Notes: generated by a model from the letters alone, not told the origin. A stretch of DNA of 64,000 nt from Prostheceraeus crozeri (GCA_907163375.1 CAJQUW010007886.1:124001-188000), one strand, 5' to 3'; counted from the stretch's first letter, positions 37,007 through 49,235 are shown. A program made the numbers and translations.

Positions 37007-39335
37007 AGATATTCCCCAGCTATTCAGCAGTTAGCAATGAATTGTATTCTGCAATTAAAATTTTCTGGCTGCATGGTGGAGCATAAAGCTCACCTTGGAC
37101 GAGTCCGTTCCAGCTTCAGCCTCCTTTGTTATCTGTCAGCACAGGCCGATCTATCATAAATACAGACAGAATATTACAGGAGTATGAAACAATATAAAAT
37201 GAAAAATAACATTCTTGTTGTATTAACAGGTAGGGATGAATGGCGGCTAGCTGCATCTGAAGATGGAGTTGAAGTTGAAGCCCTAGAACGTAGCGCTGGA
37301 GAATGGAGAAATCTGGTGCCGAACATTCATGATGAACAAAAATATCGAAGACATACGATGCTATTATACAATTATTATAGAATAGTTAATAATGTTAGTC
37401 CAAGAAATAACAGATAATTGCGTAAACGCCGGTCAATGGGTAGCTAAATTGCTGCATAGAAAAAGGGGCAACAAGAAAATCAGATTAAATATAACAAGAA
37501 AGATAGCACATTGAACAGTCCAGAAAAACTAGTACATTGAAAAAGAAGGGGCTCATCAGCAAGATCACCAGATAGGTCGTGTTTCGATTCCTTTAACATT
37601 TCATACTCTCAAACCATAGCTGACTTTGCTTTCTTATCTGATTCCAATAATTGCAGCAACATGGATGCATAATTCGCCTAGTAATCATTCTGCTTTTCAG
37701 TAATTTTGCTCATCATAGATTTCCGTCCATAGTACAAGAGTTCAACTTTTCCAGAGTTGCAACAGCATCTTCACATGTAGGGCCCGCATTGCATCCCTGT
37801 CTGCATGTTAATAACAGTAACTTTATTATTCTTCATTTTATGTATTTTTGTAATTCTAAATTATAATAATAATAGTTAATAGCATTACATTACACATGTA
37901 TGTAATACATATATTATGCGCACAAGGGCAACCCGTACCACTCGATAGCACTAGTTGAGAAGGCAAATTGCCCTCAGAGAACTACACCTTCCATGTCGAA
38001 TCCGTGCACATGAATTTTAAAGAGAAATGAGAATCTGACGAGTCTTTACAAAGTGAACTGACAAGGTACTGGCACATAACCCTTGCACTTTCACAACAGA
38101 ACGGAGCGCTATACTGATCAGAAGCATTATCAGGAAGTAGAATCCCTCATTCTTTAAGTAGGAGTTCCTACTGTTGTCATAACAAAGTATGGTGTGGCCA
38201 CGGTGCAATATTGTTTCCAATGTGAAACTTCGTTCTTGTACACTAAATTCATACAGTGTCGGATTTCGAAGACAAACACAATCAAGAATATTGTGTCTGT
38301 CTGTTCATGAGTTGTTCTACTCTCGCACAACAGCGGCTGTTTCACAGGTAATTTGTTTCAATGTCTGTTCAAAGTTTGCAGCTTGCTGAGCATCTAATTT
38401 CACCATAGTATTTGCGGCTGATGCTTCTATCTGCACTTGCCAAATAAAGGTCAAATTGACGAAAATGAAGCTCTACTGAAAGTTGAATAATTTATCGACA
38501 AACATGAGAGCCTGAGAACGCCCTGGACCGGCCGAATTATACCCATCTTACTATCTTCCACTTATTGTCAAGAAGATCCAACGATAAACTGAATAATTGT
38601 CTATGGGTTCGTAACAGCTAAATTCCACGTCTTTACAGACGGAAGACATTGCGGTTAAGAGAATGTGGAAGCCCTGGTTGTCTGGTTCCTTGTCAATTGA
38701 TAGGAGGCTTGCTGAAACATGTGCATGTAAATTTTATCTTCGATGACATCCCACTAATATGTACTTTTTGAAAGAATTTCAAGATATCCGAAAATTCTAT
38801 CATCCTGTTGACTAGATAAGTTCAATATCTCAACCAGATGTCTAATAAATTCTAAATGATCTGCAACAGAAGTCTTCCCTGTGGGTGATCCTTCGCTTTA
38901 AAGTTTCAGTGAGTCAGAAAGTTCAAAAGATTTTGCCCTAAACCACCCATGTTCATTTCATCTGAATTTTGTCAGTTTTTTGGATCCATTGACCTTCAAA
39001 CTTGTGTTACATTGCAGCTGTATCTGAGGGGAGTAAAAATACACGCATTCACCTAAATCACGTGAGAGGAAATTCTCTTCAAAGACATTTGAATCTGGAA
39101 TGAATATTTTTCTATAAGTGAAAATCTTTCGATAAACTTTAATACCTTTGAATTACCTGCTAGAGAGTGACTGTTGAAAACTGCATGGAAGTGGGATGTC
39201 CGCTATAGCGGAGAGATGAATTAGGGAAAGATTATACTTGCAATGTTTGTTGTTCTACAAAACTACTATTCAAGATGCTATTCACACTACCCGTATCTAA
39301 CTGATCTATTTAAGCAACAATTTGATTTGGTAACA
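37007..39335. other. Intergenic stretch, no gene recognised
   Basis: A 77-codon plus-strand frame at 37184-37417, whose middle is rich in Glu, Trp and Arg, has no family I recognise and lacks supporting context. Otherwise the stretch is AT-rich and featureless. Confidence 0.5.
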
Positions 39336-39345
39336 GTGTATGTCC

Positions 39346-40169
39346 ATAGAGTAGGGATATATAAGTAGAGTGTCGACTCAAAAAAGTATCTGTATACACT
39401 GAAATTTTTTCAGTTTTTTGCGGAGATTACGTTCCCGTCGTCCAAAAAATTATTTGAGCAGTTTTAAAAAAGTCAAAATTTTGCCAGTTTATATACTACC
39501 GAGATGACGTCTCTTCATAAGTAGTATGAAATATGTTGGATGTTAATGAATGAATATTTGCTAATAAGCATCCTAACTAAGCGGAAATTAAGCTGATTAT
39601 CAAGGGAATTTCATGATCCGTATTATAATGGAAGTCTTCATGAAAAAGTCGCGATATTATTCGTTCTTTCTTGGCTGAAATTTCAAGTTATTCATTCAAT
39701 TTTCACCGGCATGATTTTATGATTCACCAAATTCATATTTCATTTCTTGAATCTGAATAGTGATGTGGACCCATTTACATCATTCCAAGTTAATTGAAAT
39801 CATCGTATTTGATTCTGTTATTTTGCTCTGCCAGTGGCAGGTTGCCTGTGATATGATCACGCTCAAGACAAAACTCTTGAGATTGAGCATGAAAGTAAAC
39901 CCATCGAATTGCTCATTTAACAAACATTACCTTTCCAAGACAGTCATGACACTGAGAATCTGTAAAATATCATCATTCCTTCTGCATTGCAATCATGATC
40001 ATTTAATTCCGTTGTAATTTCTTCATAACTGCAAAAATTTGCATATCTCACATTTAATGACAAAACCACCTGTATCCCCCACGAGTTTATTTAATAAAAT
40101 CGAAAGTGCATACACATTGGGAATTTAATAAATGCGGAGTTACCACTCTACCTAACATACCTACTCTAT
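39346..40169. mobile_element. 824-bp non-autonomous TIR element with 10-bp target duplication
   Basis: The left end ATAGAGTAGGGATATATAAG... and the right end (reverse complement ATAGAGTAGGTATGTTAGG...) form inverted repeats of about 27-36 bp. They are flanked by a perfect 10-bp direct repeat GTGTATGTCC at 39336-39345 and 40170-40179. Duplications of 9-11 bp are typical of Mutator-like elements, but the ends are short for that group and no transposase is present. Superfamily is therefore left open. Confidence 0.75.
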
Positions 40170-40390
40170 GTGTATGTCCATAGCATATGGTACCTCATGC
40201 TGTCGCTAATAAACGGAGAAAAGGTGCAACTATTGACGCTACTTAGTCAGCGAGTCTGTGCAACATTCTAATGCAACAATTTAGACACAGGTATTAGCAA
40301 GAGTTTGTACAGCAACATCCATCACTGTCTCTACATGAACAACCGGCATAACCGACAAAAACCGATCTCCTCTAAAAATGATGAGATTTA

Positions 40391-41764
40391 CGAGGTCTGT
40401 TCAAAAAGTATCCGACTTTTTTTAAAAATATATATTTGTAGCTTAAAATAATCACGCAACCCTAATCCCCTTCGAAGTAGTCCCCCATGGGTCCTGATAC
40501 ACTTCTCCCAGCGGTCATGCCACTGCTGGAAGCACTTTTTAAAGTCATCTTTGCGGATTGCCATTAGAGCAGCTGTCGCATTGGTCATAATGTCCTCCCT
40601 GGACTCAAACCGCGTCCCTTTCAGTGGCATTTTGAGTTTCGGAAACAACCAAAAGTCGCAGGGAGCCATATCCGGTGAGTATGGAGCTTGTCGAACAACC
40701 GGAACGTTGTGCTTGGCCAAGAATGTTTGAACAAGCTGCGATGCATGAGCTGGATCATTGTCATGGTGGAGCTGCCAAGTTCCTGCTTGCCACAGATCGG
40801 ACCTCTTGCGACGGACGGCCTCACGGAGACGACGTAGGACCTCGCGGTAGTACTCCTTGTTGATTGTCTGGTTTCGAGGAGCATACTCGTGGTGTACAAC
40901 TCGACAATCAAAGAAGACTCAACATCACCTTACCGACTTCACCGAGCCTTGGAACCTTCTTCGCCTGACAACCACTGAGCTCAACCACTGTGACGACTGT
41001 GCCTTTGTTTCTGGTCATATCCGAACACCCAAGATTTATCACCTGTAATGAAAACAAGTTTCAATTTCTGAAATCATGAAAATTAGAATTCAATCATGAA
41101 ATTAGAAATCATTATTAGGTGTCCATGAACTGGTCGTTGGCACGCAGTCAAGCAAGACGAGACCTCAGTCGAAGCTGTTTCTGCTCCAAGTCAGAAGTCT
41201 CGGCACAAACTTTGCAGCGACTCTCCTCAGACCTAAATCCTCATGCAAAATTGAATGCATAGCACCAGTGCTGATGTCAGACTCATCTGCAAGTTCTCGA
41301 TATGCGACGATCTTCAGCACCAAGTCCTTCACTCGATTGATGACTTTCTTCATTTCGACTTGTGGAAGGTCTTCCAGATCTTGGATCACTATCCGCTGAC
41401 AACCGACCATCTTTGAATCGATATACCAGTCTTTGATGGTTGTAGCCCCCATTGCATCTTCTCCAAAAGATTTGGATTTTTGCGGATTGTCTCAACTTGT
41501 GAATCACCAAGTTTTTGACAGAACTTGATGCAATAACGCTGCTCGATTCTCTCCGTCATACTGCTGAAATGAAGATCCGACGACTGTTTTTGTCTATCAC
41601 TAGAACAAGTGTCCATGCGAGTCGCGAAGTGTGCATAAAGTGAACAGAAATCAGTCACAGACAATCATGAAGCTACAAGGTATGTTTCCACAAGAAATAA
41701 GAGTCAAATTATGATTAGTTTTTCGAGCAGAAGAAAAAGTTGGATACTTTTTGAACAGACCTCG
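40391..41764 (-). mobile_element. mariner transposon, 1.37 kb, broken
   Basis: Terminal inverted repeats CGAGGTCTGTTCAAAAAGTA (40391-) and its complement ending at 41764 are nearly perfect over 26 bp. TA dinucleotides flank it at 40389-40390 and 41765-41766, the Tc1/mariner target duplication. It carries a decayed DD34D transposase on the minus strand and is inserted at the edge of a local ~180-bp duplication. Confidence 0.96.
40462..41559 (-). pseudogene. mariner DD34D transposase (decayed)
   Basis: On the minus strand an MTERIEQRYCIKFCQKLGDS start (about 41559) leads to the paired helix-turn-helix region, with GATTIKDWY (about 41450) and SGRPSTSRNEE (about 41380). The RELADESDISTGAMHSILHE block (about 41310-41250) follows in another frame. 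The catalytic core has ITGDKSWVFGYD (about 41045), HHDNDPAHASQLVQ (about 40760) and YSPDMAPCDFWLFPKLK (about 40690-40640). The second and third catalytic aspartates are separated by exactly 34 residues, the mariner DD34D spacing. GDYFEGD with a TAG stop ends it at 40462. Several frame changes and stops lie between these blocks, and a duplicated AT-rich insert of about 80 bp precedes ITGDKSW. It cannot encode an active enzyme. Confidence 0.93.
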
Positions 41765-41772
41765 TATCAAAG

Positions 41773-42040
41773 AATCACTTGGTGCTTTTGACTACAATGA
41801 CTACAATGAAATTGTAAAGTAATCCAACCTGTGAAATAGGATTCTACTTATCAAGTCTGAGCTTGAACACATTTGTCCGACATTCCTGCTCTCCTATGAC
41901 CGGTAAATACCGGTTATTATACAATAACCAAATAACTAAGATCATGCGATTTTCTTATCGAATCAATTGGTGCTGCATGGAAAATGAGTTTGTACAGTAA
42001 TCCAACCGGTGAGATAATATTCTACTATTCACCATTGTGC
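41773..42040. repeat. Diverged tandem duplication, about 180-bp unit
   Basis: AATCACTTGGTGC (41773) and AATCAATTGGTGC (41961), then TTGTAAAGTAATCCAACC (41812) and TTGTACAGTAATCCAACC (41990), repeat in the same order. The mariner lies directly at the start of the first unit, and its left flank resembles the sequence before the second. Confidence 0.6.
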
Positions 42041-42439
42041 ATATTAGACACCGACTTTTGAGCAATTTGACACAAATGTATGATTGTGACAATCACATCC
42101 ATCTTATCGCCAAAAAGAGATTTATAGAAGCTTGTCAAGCTTTATTGAAGATAATTAAATCTCGTGTCACTGTTAGAAAATTTTAGAAAAAGCAAAAGGT
42201 ATGTTTCAAAACACGGGTTTTAGCACATGATTTGTAGCCCTAGATGTAGGCTGCCACCCAACAGACTACTTTGAAATGCGCCCCGATACTGACTTCTGCC
42301 TATCAGGAACGTAGTTCATAATCCATCAAATCGAATTTGATAGTAGATTACAATGATTTTATGAAGTATAAAACCCCATTTGATAAAACCATCATCAGCT
42401 ATGAGGTCGGAGCAGGGATTGTGAAAAATTGATTGCATT

Positions 42440-42656
42440 GCAATTAATTGATTGGTATCAACTGATAGCTGCAATTGATTGATTGTTTCCACCATATAGT
42501 TGCAATTAATTGATTGGCATCAACTGACAATTGCAATTAATTGATTGTCTTCACAAAATAATTGCAATTAATTTATTGGCTTCAACTGATAGTTGCAATT
42601 AAATAATTGGTATCAACTGATAATTGCAATTAGTTGATTGTTTTCACCGAATAATT
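42440..42656. repeat. Minisatellite, 31-bp period, seven units of two types
   Basis: GCAATT recurs at 42440, 42471, 42502, 42533, 42564, 42595 and 42626, exactly 31 bases apart. Each unit begins GCAATTAATTGATTG. Type A continues GTATCAACTGATA, type B TTTCCACCATATA. The order is A-B-A-B-A-A-B, so it grew mainly as a 62-bp dimer. Degenerate GCAATT-rich sequence continues to about 42750. Confidence 0.9.
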
Positions 42657-42659
42657 GCT

Positions 42660-44238
42660 ATTGCTTTATATTAAATTGCTATAATTGCTTTCAGATGCAA
42701 TTGAATTTTAATTGCTCATTCTAAATCAATTGCAATTAAGTTTTGATACCCCTTGGGTCGGAGTCTATCGAATAGTTCAGCTAACACAATTGCCAAATCA
42801 AAAGTGGCTGGAATTCTGGAACACACAGAACGTCTGAAAATTAAACAATTTTAATCATTACTTGTTCTGCTAATATAAATTGAAATATAATTGAAGTGTG
42901 AAGTGTTTGGCCGCATGAGTTGTTTGTTTTGCCACGCTTCATTACCGTCAAGTCATTGTTGGCAAAACTTTGCCGCATCGTGCATTAAAAAGATTCAAAC
43001 AAAGCCGAGTACATTTCGAGCACATGTATATAAACTGTCCCTTGATCATGAACAGATGAAATTCTCACGTTATAACAAGACGGCGCCTACTTGCTCGACG
43101 GCGAACTGAAGCGTCAGTGAAATTCGAGGAGTAGTAAAGAATTTCATCCAAATTGACAGAGTACAAAACAGGTGAAGAATGAAAGTCATATTGAAATTGA
43201 ACGTCTATAAGTCTTGAGAAGATCCCTGCGGGATGGTATTAGCTTGTTTACAACTCGTTACAATCATAAAATTCTCTTTGTCGACCTATCTCATTAGAAG
43301 GCATCAAAAGTACGTCATTATCTTCTCTTTGAGAGTAAAATTGTCTTTTTCTGACTGCACATCTGCAATACTCGCGCCTAGTGTTAATATTCGGAGTTCA
43401 TTACCTCAGAAAAGATAAAACATACCTTATATTCCGCCCCCAGTTGGATTTGGGAAGCAAGTACACTTCTCTTTGTTCATTTCCGACATTTCTTGTGCAT
43501 GATAGAAAAGTATTTCCGGAGATGTGAAGCTAGGAAATTGAATAATTCTTGGATCTTTTCTTCAAGCTCTTTTATACAAGTTATCACCTTGCCTTAGGTG
43601 TCTCATCAGTCGTTGGACTTGCGAGGAAGAATTAGTTTGTGTAGTTCACGAGCTGATTTCATGTAGCAAGCAAATGAAGTAGAGGCAACTCATGCAGCAA
43701 TCGAAAGTGAATGCCTCAATGGAAAAACAACAGCAGACTTGGGAATGGATAAAGTCAGGGGTTCACCAGGTTAATTTGAAATTATGAGCTCTGACGGTTA
43801 TCGACGGTTAACTACTAAACAGTGCAAGCGATTTCTGATCATGAAATTCAAGCATTTTATGCTAAATGTTTAATACAACAATAGCGTTATTGTCGCCTCT
43901 CGCCACTTGACACATCATGATGATGCGGTTAAAATAGAATGAGACAGAAGGTTTTCAGGTTTTTATTGATGAGCTAATTTGAGCAGTGCTATTTGGAATA
44001 ACTGAAACTAATGAAGAAATTCGCTCGATTGATGCATTTCACGTCAGAAGTCAAAATTTGTTGTTGTGATATTGCAAGCAGCGCTTGATAAGCATTTAAC
44101 AGTAACTTACACTGCAAGCTACATGTGGACCTTCTGACTGAATGTCCTCAAGACTTTTGGAAACGCATTGATGTACATGTAAATCGCTTGGATTTTGCCA
44201 ATTTTGAAATCGAAATCACCATTTCATGTGTTTTATTA
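42660..44238. other. Intergenic stretch, no gene recognised
   Basis: AT-rich DNA. A 72-codon plus-strand frame at 42891-43109 resembles nothing I know. No terminal repeats were detected. Confidence 0.5.
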
Positions 44239-44242
44239 TTAA

Positions 44243-45054
44243 CCCTCAGAGACCGGGGGCCCAGTGGACCCCCGTGCCACATTTTTCTATTTCACCTTTT
44301 GTGATGAGGATATATCAACCGCTCATGCCCATGTAGAAATGACAATGAATCTGAATGTGTTATTTCATTTCAATTGAATCAGTAGAAGTATGGTAGATAC
44401 GTCAAGGGGGTCCACTGGACCCCCCTTCAATTCATAGAGGATGTAGAAATTCCCATCACAAATTTTTTTCTATCAGATGACAACTGACTCTAGACATATC
44501 CACGATGGTGCATAGAGAGTGAAATATATTTCTTCATTGTTTACATCATGCTCGCGCATGTGGGTTGTGTTAGAAGATAGCCAAATGTGAATATTTTGCT
44601 TTCGCACATGATAGGGCACGACTGGTTGGCCTACATGAACAGCTCAACATAAAACAATGTTCAAAATGAAAGCGATCATCACATTCATAGTCCAATACTA
44701 AAACTGACTGTTGGCAAAGTTTTCACACTAGTAATTGTTGAGTTTGAGATCTCTACAGCTGTTTTCAGGGTTTAAAACTGTAGCAATTATGGCTCTGTAT
44801 AGGCCTATTTCCGACTGGGATAGATAAATTTAAAAGACGAACGAATATGAGGGTTCTGCTGCATGGAATAAATCAGTTTCTTTAAAATCAACTATCTGCA
44901 GGTTTCATGGTAACAACAGACATCAATGTTTTACTCAAAATCAACTTTCCTAATGTTTCGATGTCGATTGAAACTAAGAATTTGCAAAAGGGCTCCACTG
45001 GACCCTCTCCTCTCAGGTCTCAGAGGGTGTGAAAAAATCTCAGGTCTCTGGGGG
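44243..45054. mobile_element. piggyBac-like MITE, 812 bp
   Basis: The left end CCCTCAGAGACCGGGG and the right end (reverse complement CCCCCAGAGACCTGAG) match at 13 of 16 positions. The left flank is TTAA (44239-44242) and the right TTAT (45055-45058), fitting a piggyBac-style TTAA target with one change. Three copies of a palindromic box built on GGTCCACTGGACC lie inside, near 44256-44272, at 44406-44424 and at 44990-45006. The right terminal motif CAGGTCTC(A/T)G(A/G)GGG is tandemly doubled. No transposase is present. Confidence 0.72.
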
Positions 45055-45563
45055 TTATGCTCCAACGCATTAACATTTTTACTTAAGGCATTGACGCATA
45101 GCTTTTAAGTCTTTGACGTCTACTAAGAAAAATTGCTTTGTATTTTGAATTCAAAATAAGCATTCAGTGCTCTTAGAAAATTGCGCATGAATGTTGTTGT
45201 AAAGATACAACTTGCCGGTCCAATATTAAATAGTGACAGGCAAAAAATCTCTCATCAACAGCTTGAAATTTCAGTGTATGAATTCCATCGAATATAACAG
45301 TTTGTCGATCGCTCGTTATGCAACATGATTTCTATTTAAACTTTTTGGCTATTGAGTGTAGCTAGCAATACTTTCTCAAAGACGTTATTTCTCGCTACTA
45401 TTTCATTTATTACACGGGCTCAGCGCTCTGATGGATACCTCAAAAACGGTCAATCAAAGCTCAAAAAATCCAATAAAAAGAAAATTAAATACTCAATCAA
45501 CAGCTACAATGCATCATAGTACCAGTTCGCGTGAGCATACACTGTAAACTGTAGGGCACCAAC

Positions 45564-45788
45564 TTAGGCACGAAGCCGAACTTTCGTGCCAGTTAGCGCC
45601 TAGTTAGTGCCTTTCTAGTGCCTCGAGGCACCAGTAGGCGCCACTAGGTACTAATAGGCATCAAACCAAATATTTGTTTATCCAATGAAATCGAAGGAAA
45701 AATCAATGGGCACGAACTCGGCATTACTAATTTTGTGCCTACTCGTGCCTTGTGTTGATTAGAATTGATGCCTAAATTTCGTGCCTAA
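45564..45788. mobile_element. Foldback element rich in GTGCC/GGCAC
   Basis: Perfect 11-bp ends TTAGGCACGAA (45564-45574) and TTCGTGCCTAA (45778-45788) enclose a perfect 14-bp palindrome GTGCCTCGAGGCAC (45618-45631) and further scattered GTGCCTA/TAGGCAC words in both orientations. Related words continue a few bases left to 45552. No target duplication is clear. A small palindromic MITE is the likeliest reading. Confidence 0.55.
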
Positions 45789-45799
45789 TTCAAGCGACG

Positions 45800-47690
45800 G
45801 GAAAAAACGGGAAAAATATACGTAAAGCAGCTTCTTCAGCCATTCTAGATATTTTAGACTATAGTTTGAGACGTACCGAACCACATCGACTTGCCCTTGC
45901 AAGGCGAAGTGCAGTGACGACTGCCCCGGAAGTTCGTGGTTAAATTGTTTGCGTATGGAGAAATCTTTCAATCAGGTGTTTTGCAATAACTTAATGAGTG
46001 AGTGCATTCTTTGTATATACAAAAATGATGCAAAGTGGATAAAGTAACTCGAAATAGAAGTGTTATATACAAACCATAATGATCTGGGAGTTCTTCAGAA
46101 CATATTTACATGTACATGGCGATAAGAATAAGAGAATAAACATTTAAGATAACTTCTGAACAGTTCGAATTATAAGGCAAGGGTTCATTATCCCTAATTA
46201 GCTGTGTAGGCTACATTTCCACATTGAATTCCAACTCTCAAGGAACGAAATTCTTCAGATATTCAATTCATTAAAAGGATTTTTATCTGTATTTACTTCG
46301 ATGAACGGCAGATGCATCAAATTGGAATTTCAGCTTCATGCACTTTAAATCTGATTTCTTTAACTACAATGTCCATCAAAGAGGTTTTCTATAAAATAAT
46401 TAACACAATTACGGACGTTGAAAAACCAGATGGCATATCAGGTCAAATCTTCTTGTACAAGGTTGGATGGTGAAGAACCTAAATTAAATATCTCATCAAT
46501 CAAACAGTTGGTAAAAGCAAAATCTTGCAGTTGACAAATACAACGTTATATTTGGTTTCATTGAGATGAATTGGAGGTTTATCTAATGGCCATCAGACTG
46601 AAAGATTTAGTGCAAATGGACAAGTATTTTTTCACATTTTAAAATTCCTTTTGGACAACCGATTCCTGATAAATTATATGACTGGATTGAAGAGGAATTT
46701 TTTTGAATCATTTGAATACTGCGTCTGTTTTCAATAACAGCATTCCAATATTAAGAAGAAGAAAGACGAACACGATGTTTATTCATTTTTTAAAATGCAT
46801 GTAAAATGTAAAGACATGTAATAATACTTGTAAATCTCATTTTTCTATAATTCAGACACATTTTACATTGCATTCTAATCAGATTACAACAGTTGTAGGC
46901 TTCAACATCTGCTTCAAAACTGAGTAATTTTCAATAAATTAGACGTTATGAAATAACAGGCACTGCGCTATTCAAGACTGATGAGCACACAGACTGATGA
47001 CTCATCTTAGACTTGAAGATGAAGCGGTGATCGTAGCTTAATGGCTTGGATACATAGATAGGCAACCGGACCAATTGAGCCGTGAATAACTCGAAGGAGA
47101 ATTATCTTATGGACAAAATGTTGTCGGCTAGAACGTGCTAAGATGTGTTTAGATTTGTTCAGATGATGATGATGACGAAGTGCGAGTGCATCTTCACATT
47201 TCTTGAAGTATCCGATCATACAATGTTCAAACAAGATTTTGATAAATGTGTTGTTTAGTGAAAGTAATAAACATACCCCGGCTGATTATATCTTTTGAAG
47301 ACCGGCTGGTTGTTTCAATTAGGCGTTTATCAACCGTTCAATTAAAACATTGCAATAGCGAGTGAGGAAATAAATGTCACTTCAATTTATCATTTCAAAT
47401 CAAGCCGTTAGTCAAATGCTTTCGACAGGAGGTTTTTCATGGTTATATACAAGTTAAAATATATGCTCTCCCTTTAGTTAAGCGAAGGTTAAAAACAACA
47501 TATGTACAAGAACTTTATGTCTCCCACGTATCGGGTTCCAATCCTTTAATCATCGAGAACCCTTGCTTATTTGGAGTACCGCAGGCTTACCATTCATGTA
47601 TTTCATGTATGCCATTCAGAAATGTCTGACCGAAGTGGTGCGGTCTAACTTGACCAGCTGCCAGTCTGGACCAGTCAGTTGCAGAGAGCT
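45800..47690. other. Intergenic stretch, no gene recognised
   Basis: AT-rich DNA with no coding signal I trust. The minus-strand frame at 45759-45971 contains a HELPGQSSLHFALQGQVDVV stretch that looks protein-like, but I cannot place it, and it overlaps the edge of the foldback element. Confidence 0.45.
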
Positions 47691-47691
47691 C

Positions 47692-47862
47692 AGCCGACAT
47701 CGGCTCTCGACCCGGCCGCCTAGTTTTGATTGCGGCAGCTGTCAGCCCAGCCGACATCGGCTCCCGACCCGGCCGCCCAGTTTTGATTGCGCCGGCTGTC
47801 AGCCCAGCCGACATCGGCTCCCGACCCGGCCGCCTAGTTTTGATTGCGCCGGCTGTCAGCCC
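47692..47862. repeat. GC-rich minisatellite, three 57-bp units
   Basis: Units begin AGCCGACATCGGCT at 47692, 47749 and 47806, with only a few differences, and continue CCCGACCCGGCCGCC then AGTTTTGATTGCG. Since 57 is a multiple of three, both strands stay open: plus-strand frames with a 19-residue repeat containing RPPSFDC, and a minus-strand one containing GREPMSAGLTAGAIKT. Each unit opens with a palindrome, AGCCGA/TCGGCT. There is no sign that it is translated. Confidence 0.92.
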
Positions 47863-47869
47863 AGCCCCG

Positions 47870-49227
47870 GACGCCAAAAGCACGATCGTGTATGTCCCTC
47901 TTCTGGAACATGCAATAACTATTTCCAAGCCAAGGGAAGAAAGTATCTTGAAAAGATCACGAACATCACATTTAGCAATATGCACCAGTGTGCGCCTTAA
48001 TATCCAGAAGAACTACTTTCTACCGACCACCATTGAACCTTCTCAGAATCACATTCTTATGAGTAGTCATCCCGCCTGCATTAGTGATTGCTTGCAAATG
48101 ACATACCTGGTGAAAAAATGTCTCAAAATGCCAGTTGCTTAGATTACCATTCCCGATGCATATTCGATTAATAGAAGAGCATAATCTATGAAAACATGAA
48201 CGCTCTTATCCAAAAACTGGCGTGGATTGATTGTCACAGGTAATTTTGTGCCTCCATGATTCTCTCCTTTTCTTTCCTTCCAACCATCTTTAACGTGTGA
48301 TAACAACTGACTTACTTGTATTCTCTCTTCTCCGCTCCGCCGCCTCTAACCGCATTCTGCCATCCATTTAGCCGCATCCTTCAGTTGAGCAACTGTCAAC
48401 GATGGTGGCGCAGCGGTCTTGATGATAGACCTGAGACATTGCGCCTTCACATTGTAAATGTTTTACTGTAGGCATAACCACAAGATCAGAGCCTACAGAG
48501 CTGTCTGTCCTCAAAATGCCATTCTATCTATTCTATGAACACAAGAATTGCGCAACAATTACGTACGCAATCGCCCTAGTAGTTCATATGGCCCAAGGTT
48601 CATCGGTCCCGAGTGGCTAGCGAAAGCAATTGCATAATTGCCAAAAATTCGCCGGAAAATTGAATGTTGTAAGTGCTTCAGATCATTAGGAAAAATTACT
48701 TGTGATAATTGCAAACATTCCTGAAAATAACACATCAACACAATTCTTTCAAAAGAAATCCTACAAGAGCTATTGCAGAGAAGTAAACCTATATCCTCCT
48801 GTCTCTGTTTGAAGACATTTTTGACTTTTTGCAACCGCAAAATGACTGAGCCAAATTTTTCGAATTTGTTGGGTGATAGTTAGCATTACCTTTACATTCT
48901 ATTACCTTTTTACCTTCCTTTATAGCCTTTTCATTAAATTTAAGATTTGTTCACTGTATCGGCCTACTGTTTAAAGAGTTGGAGAATTTTTGTTGAAATA
49001 TGCCCACTTTTCAGGATTCTATTTTCTTTTGAAACTCATTGCAAGAAATTGAGGGAATTTTAATCTAACCTCTATAAGATGTAGTAAAAGCTTTGACAGA
49101 ATTCATTACCGCATGCAAACTGTTGAAAACTATGTGCTGTGTATTATATACTCTCAGTCAAAAAGAGATCATTGCAAAGATATCTCCTTGTGCTTGTAGG
49201 TTGAGGACTTGAGCGATTGAGCAGTCG
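47870..49227. other. Intergenic stretch with a tRNA-like box and a pyrimidine tract
   Basis: A C/T-rich tract spans about 48250-48360. GGTGGCGCAGCGGTCTTGAT (about 48404-48423) is a good tRNA A-box match without a convincing B box, so perhaps the head of a degenerate SINE. Nothing else is recognised. Confidence 0.4.
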
Positions 49228-49235
49228 ATCTAGGC

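Noticed and set aside
37184-37417. 77-codon frame with an acidic, Trp- and Arg-containing middle
   Set aside because: No family recognised, no splice or promoter context, and its length is within the chance range for this composition.
47563-48142. Minisatellite region as a real repeat-protein gene
   Set aside because: Both strands are equally open because the unit is 57 bp and GC-rich; no start context, splice sites or domain support translation.
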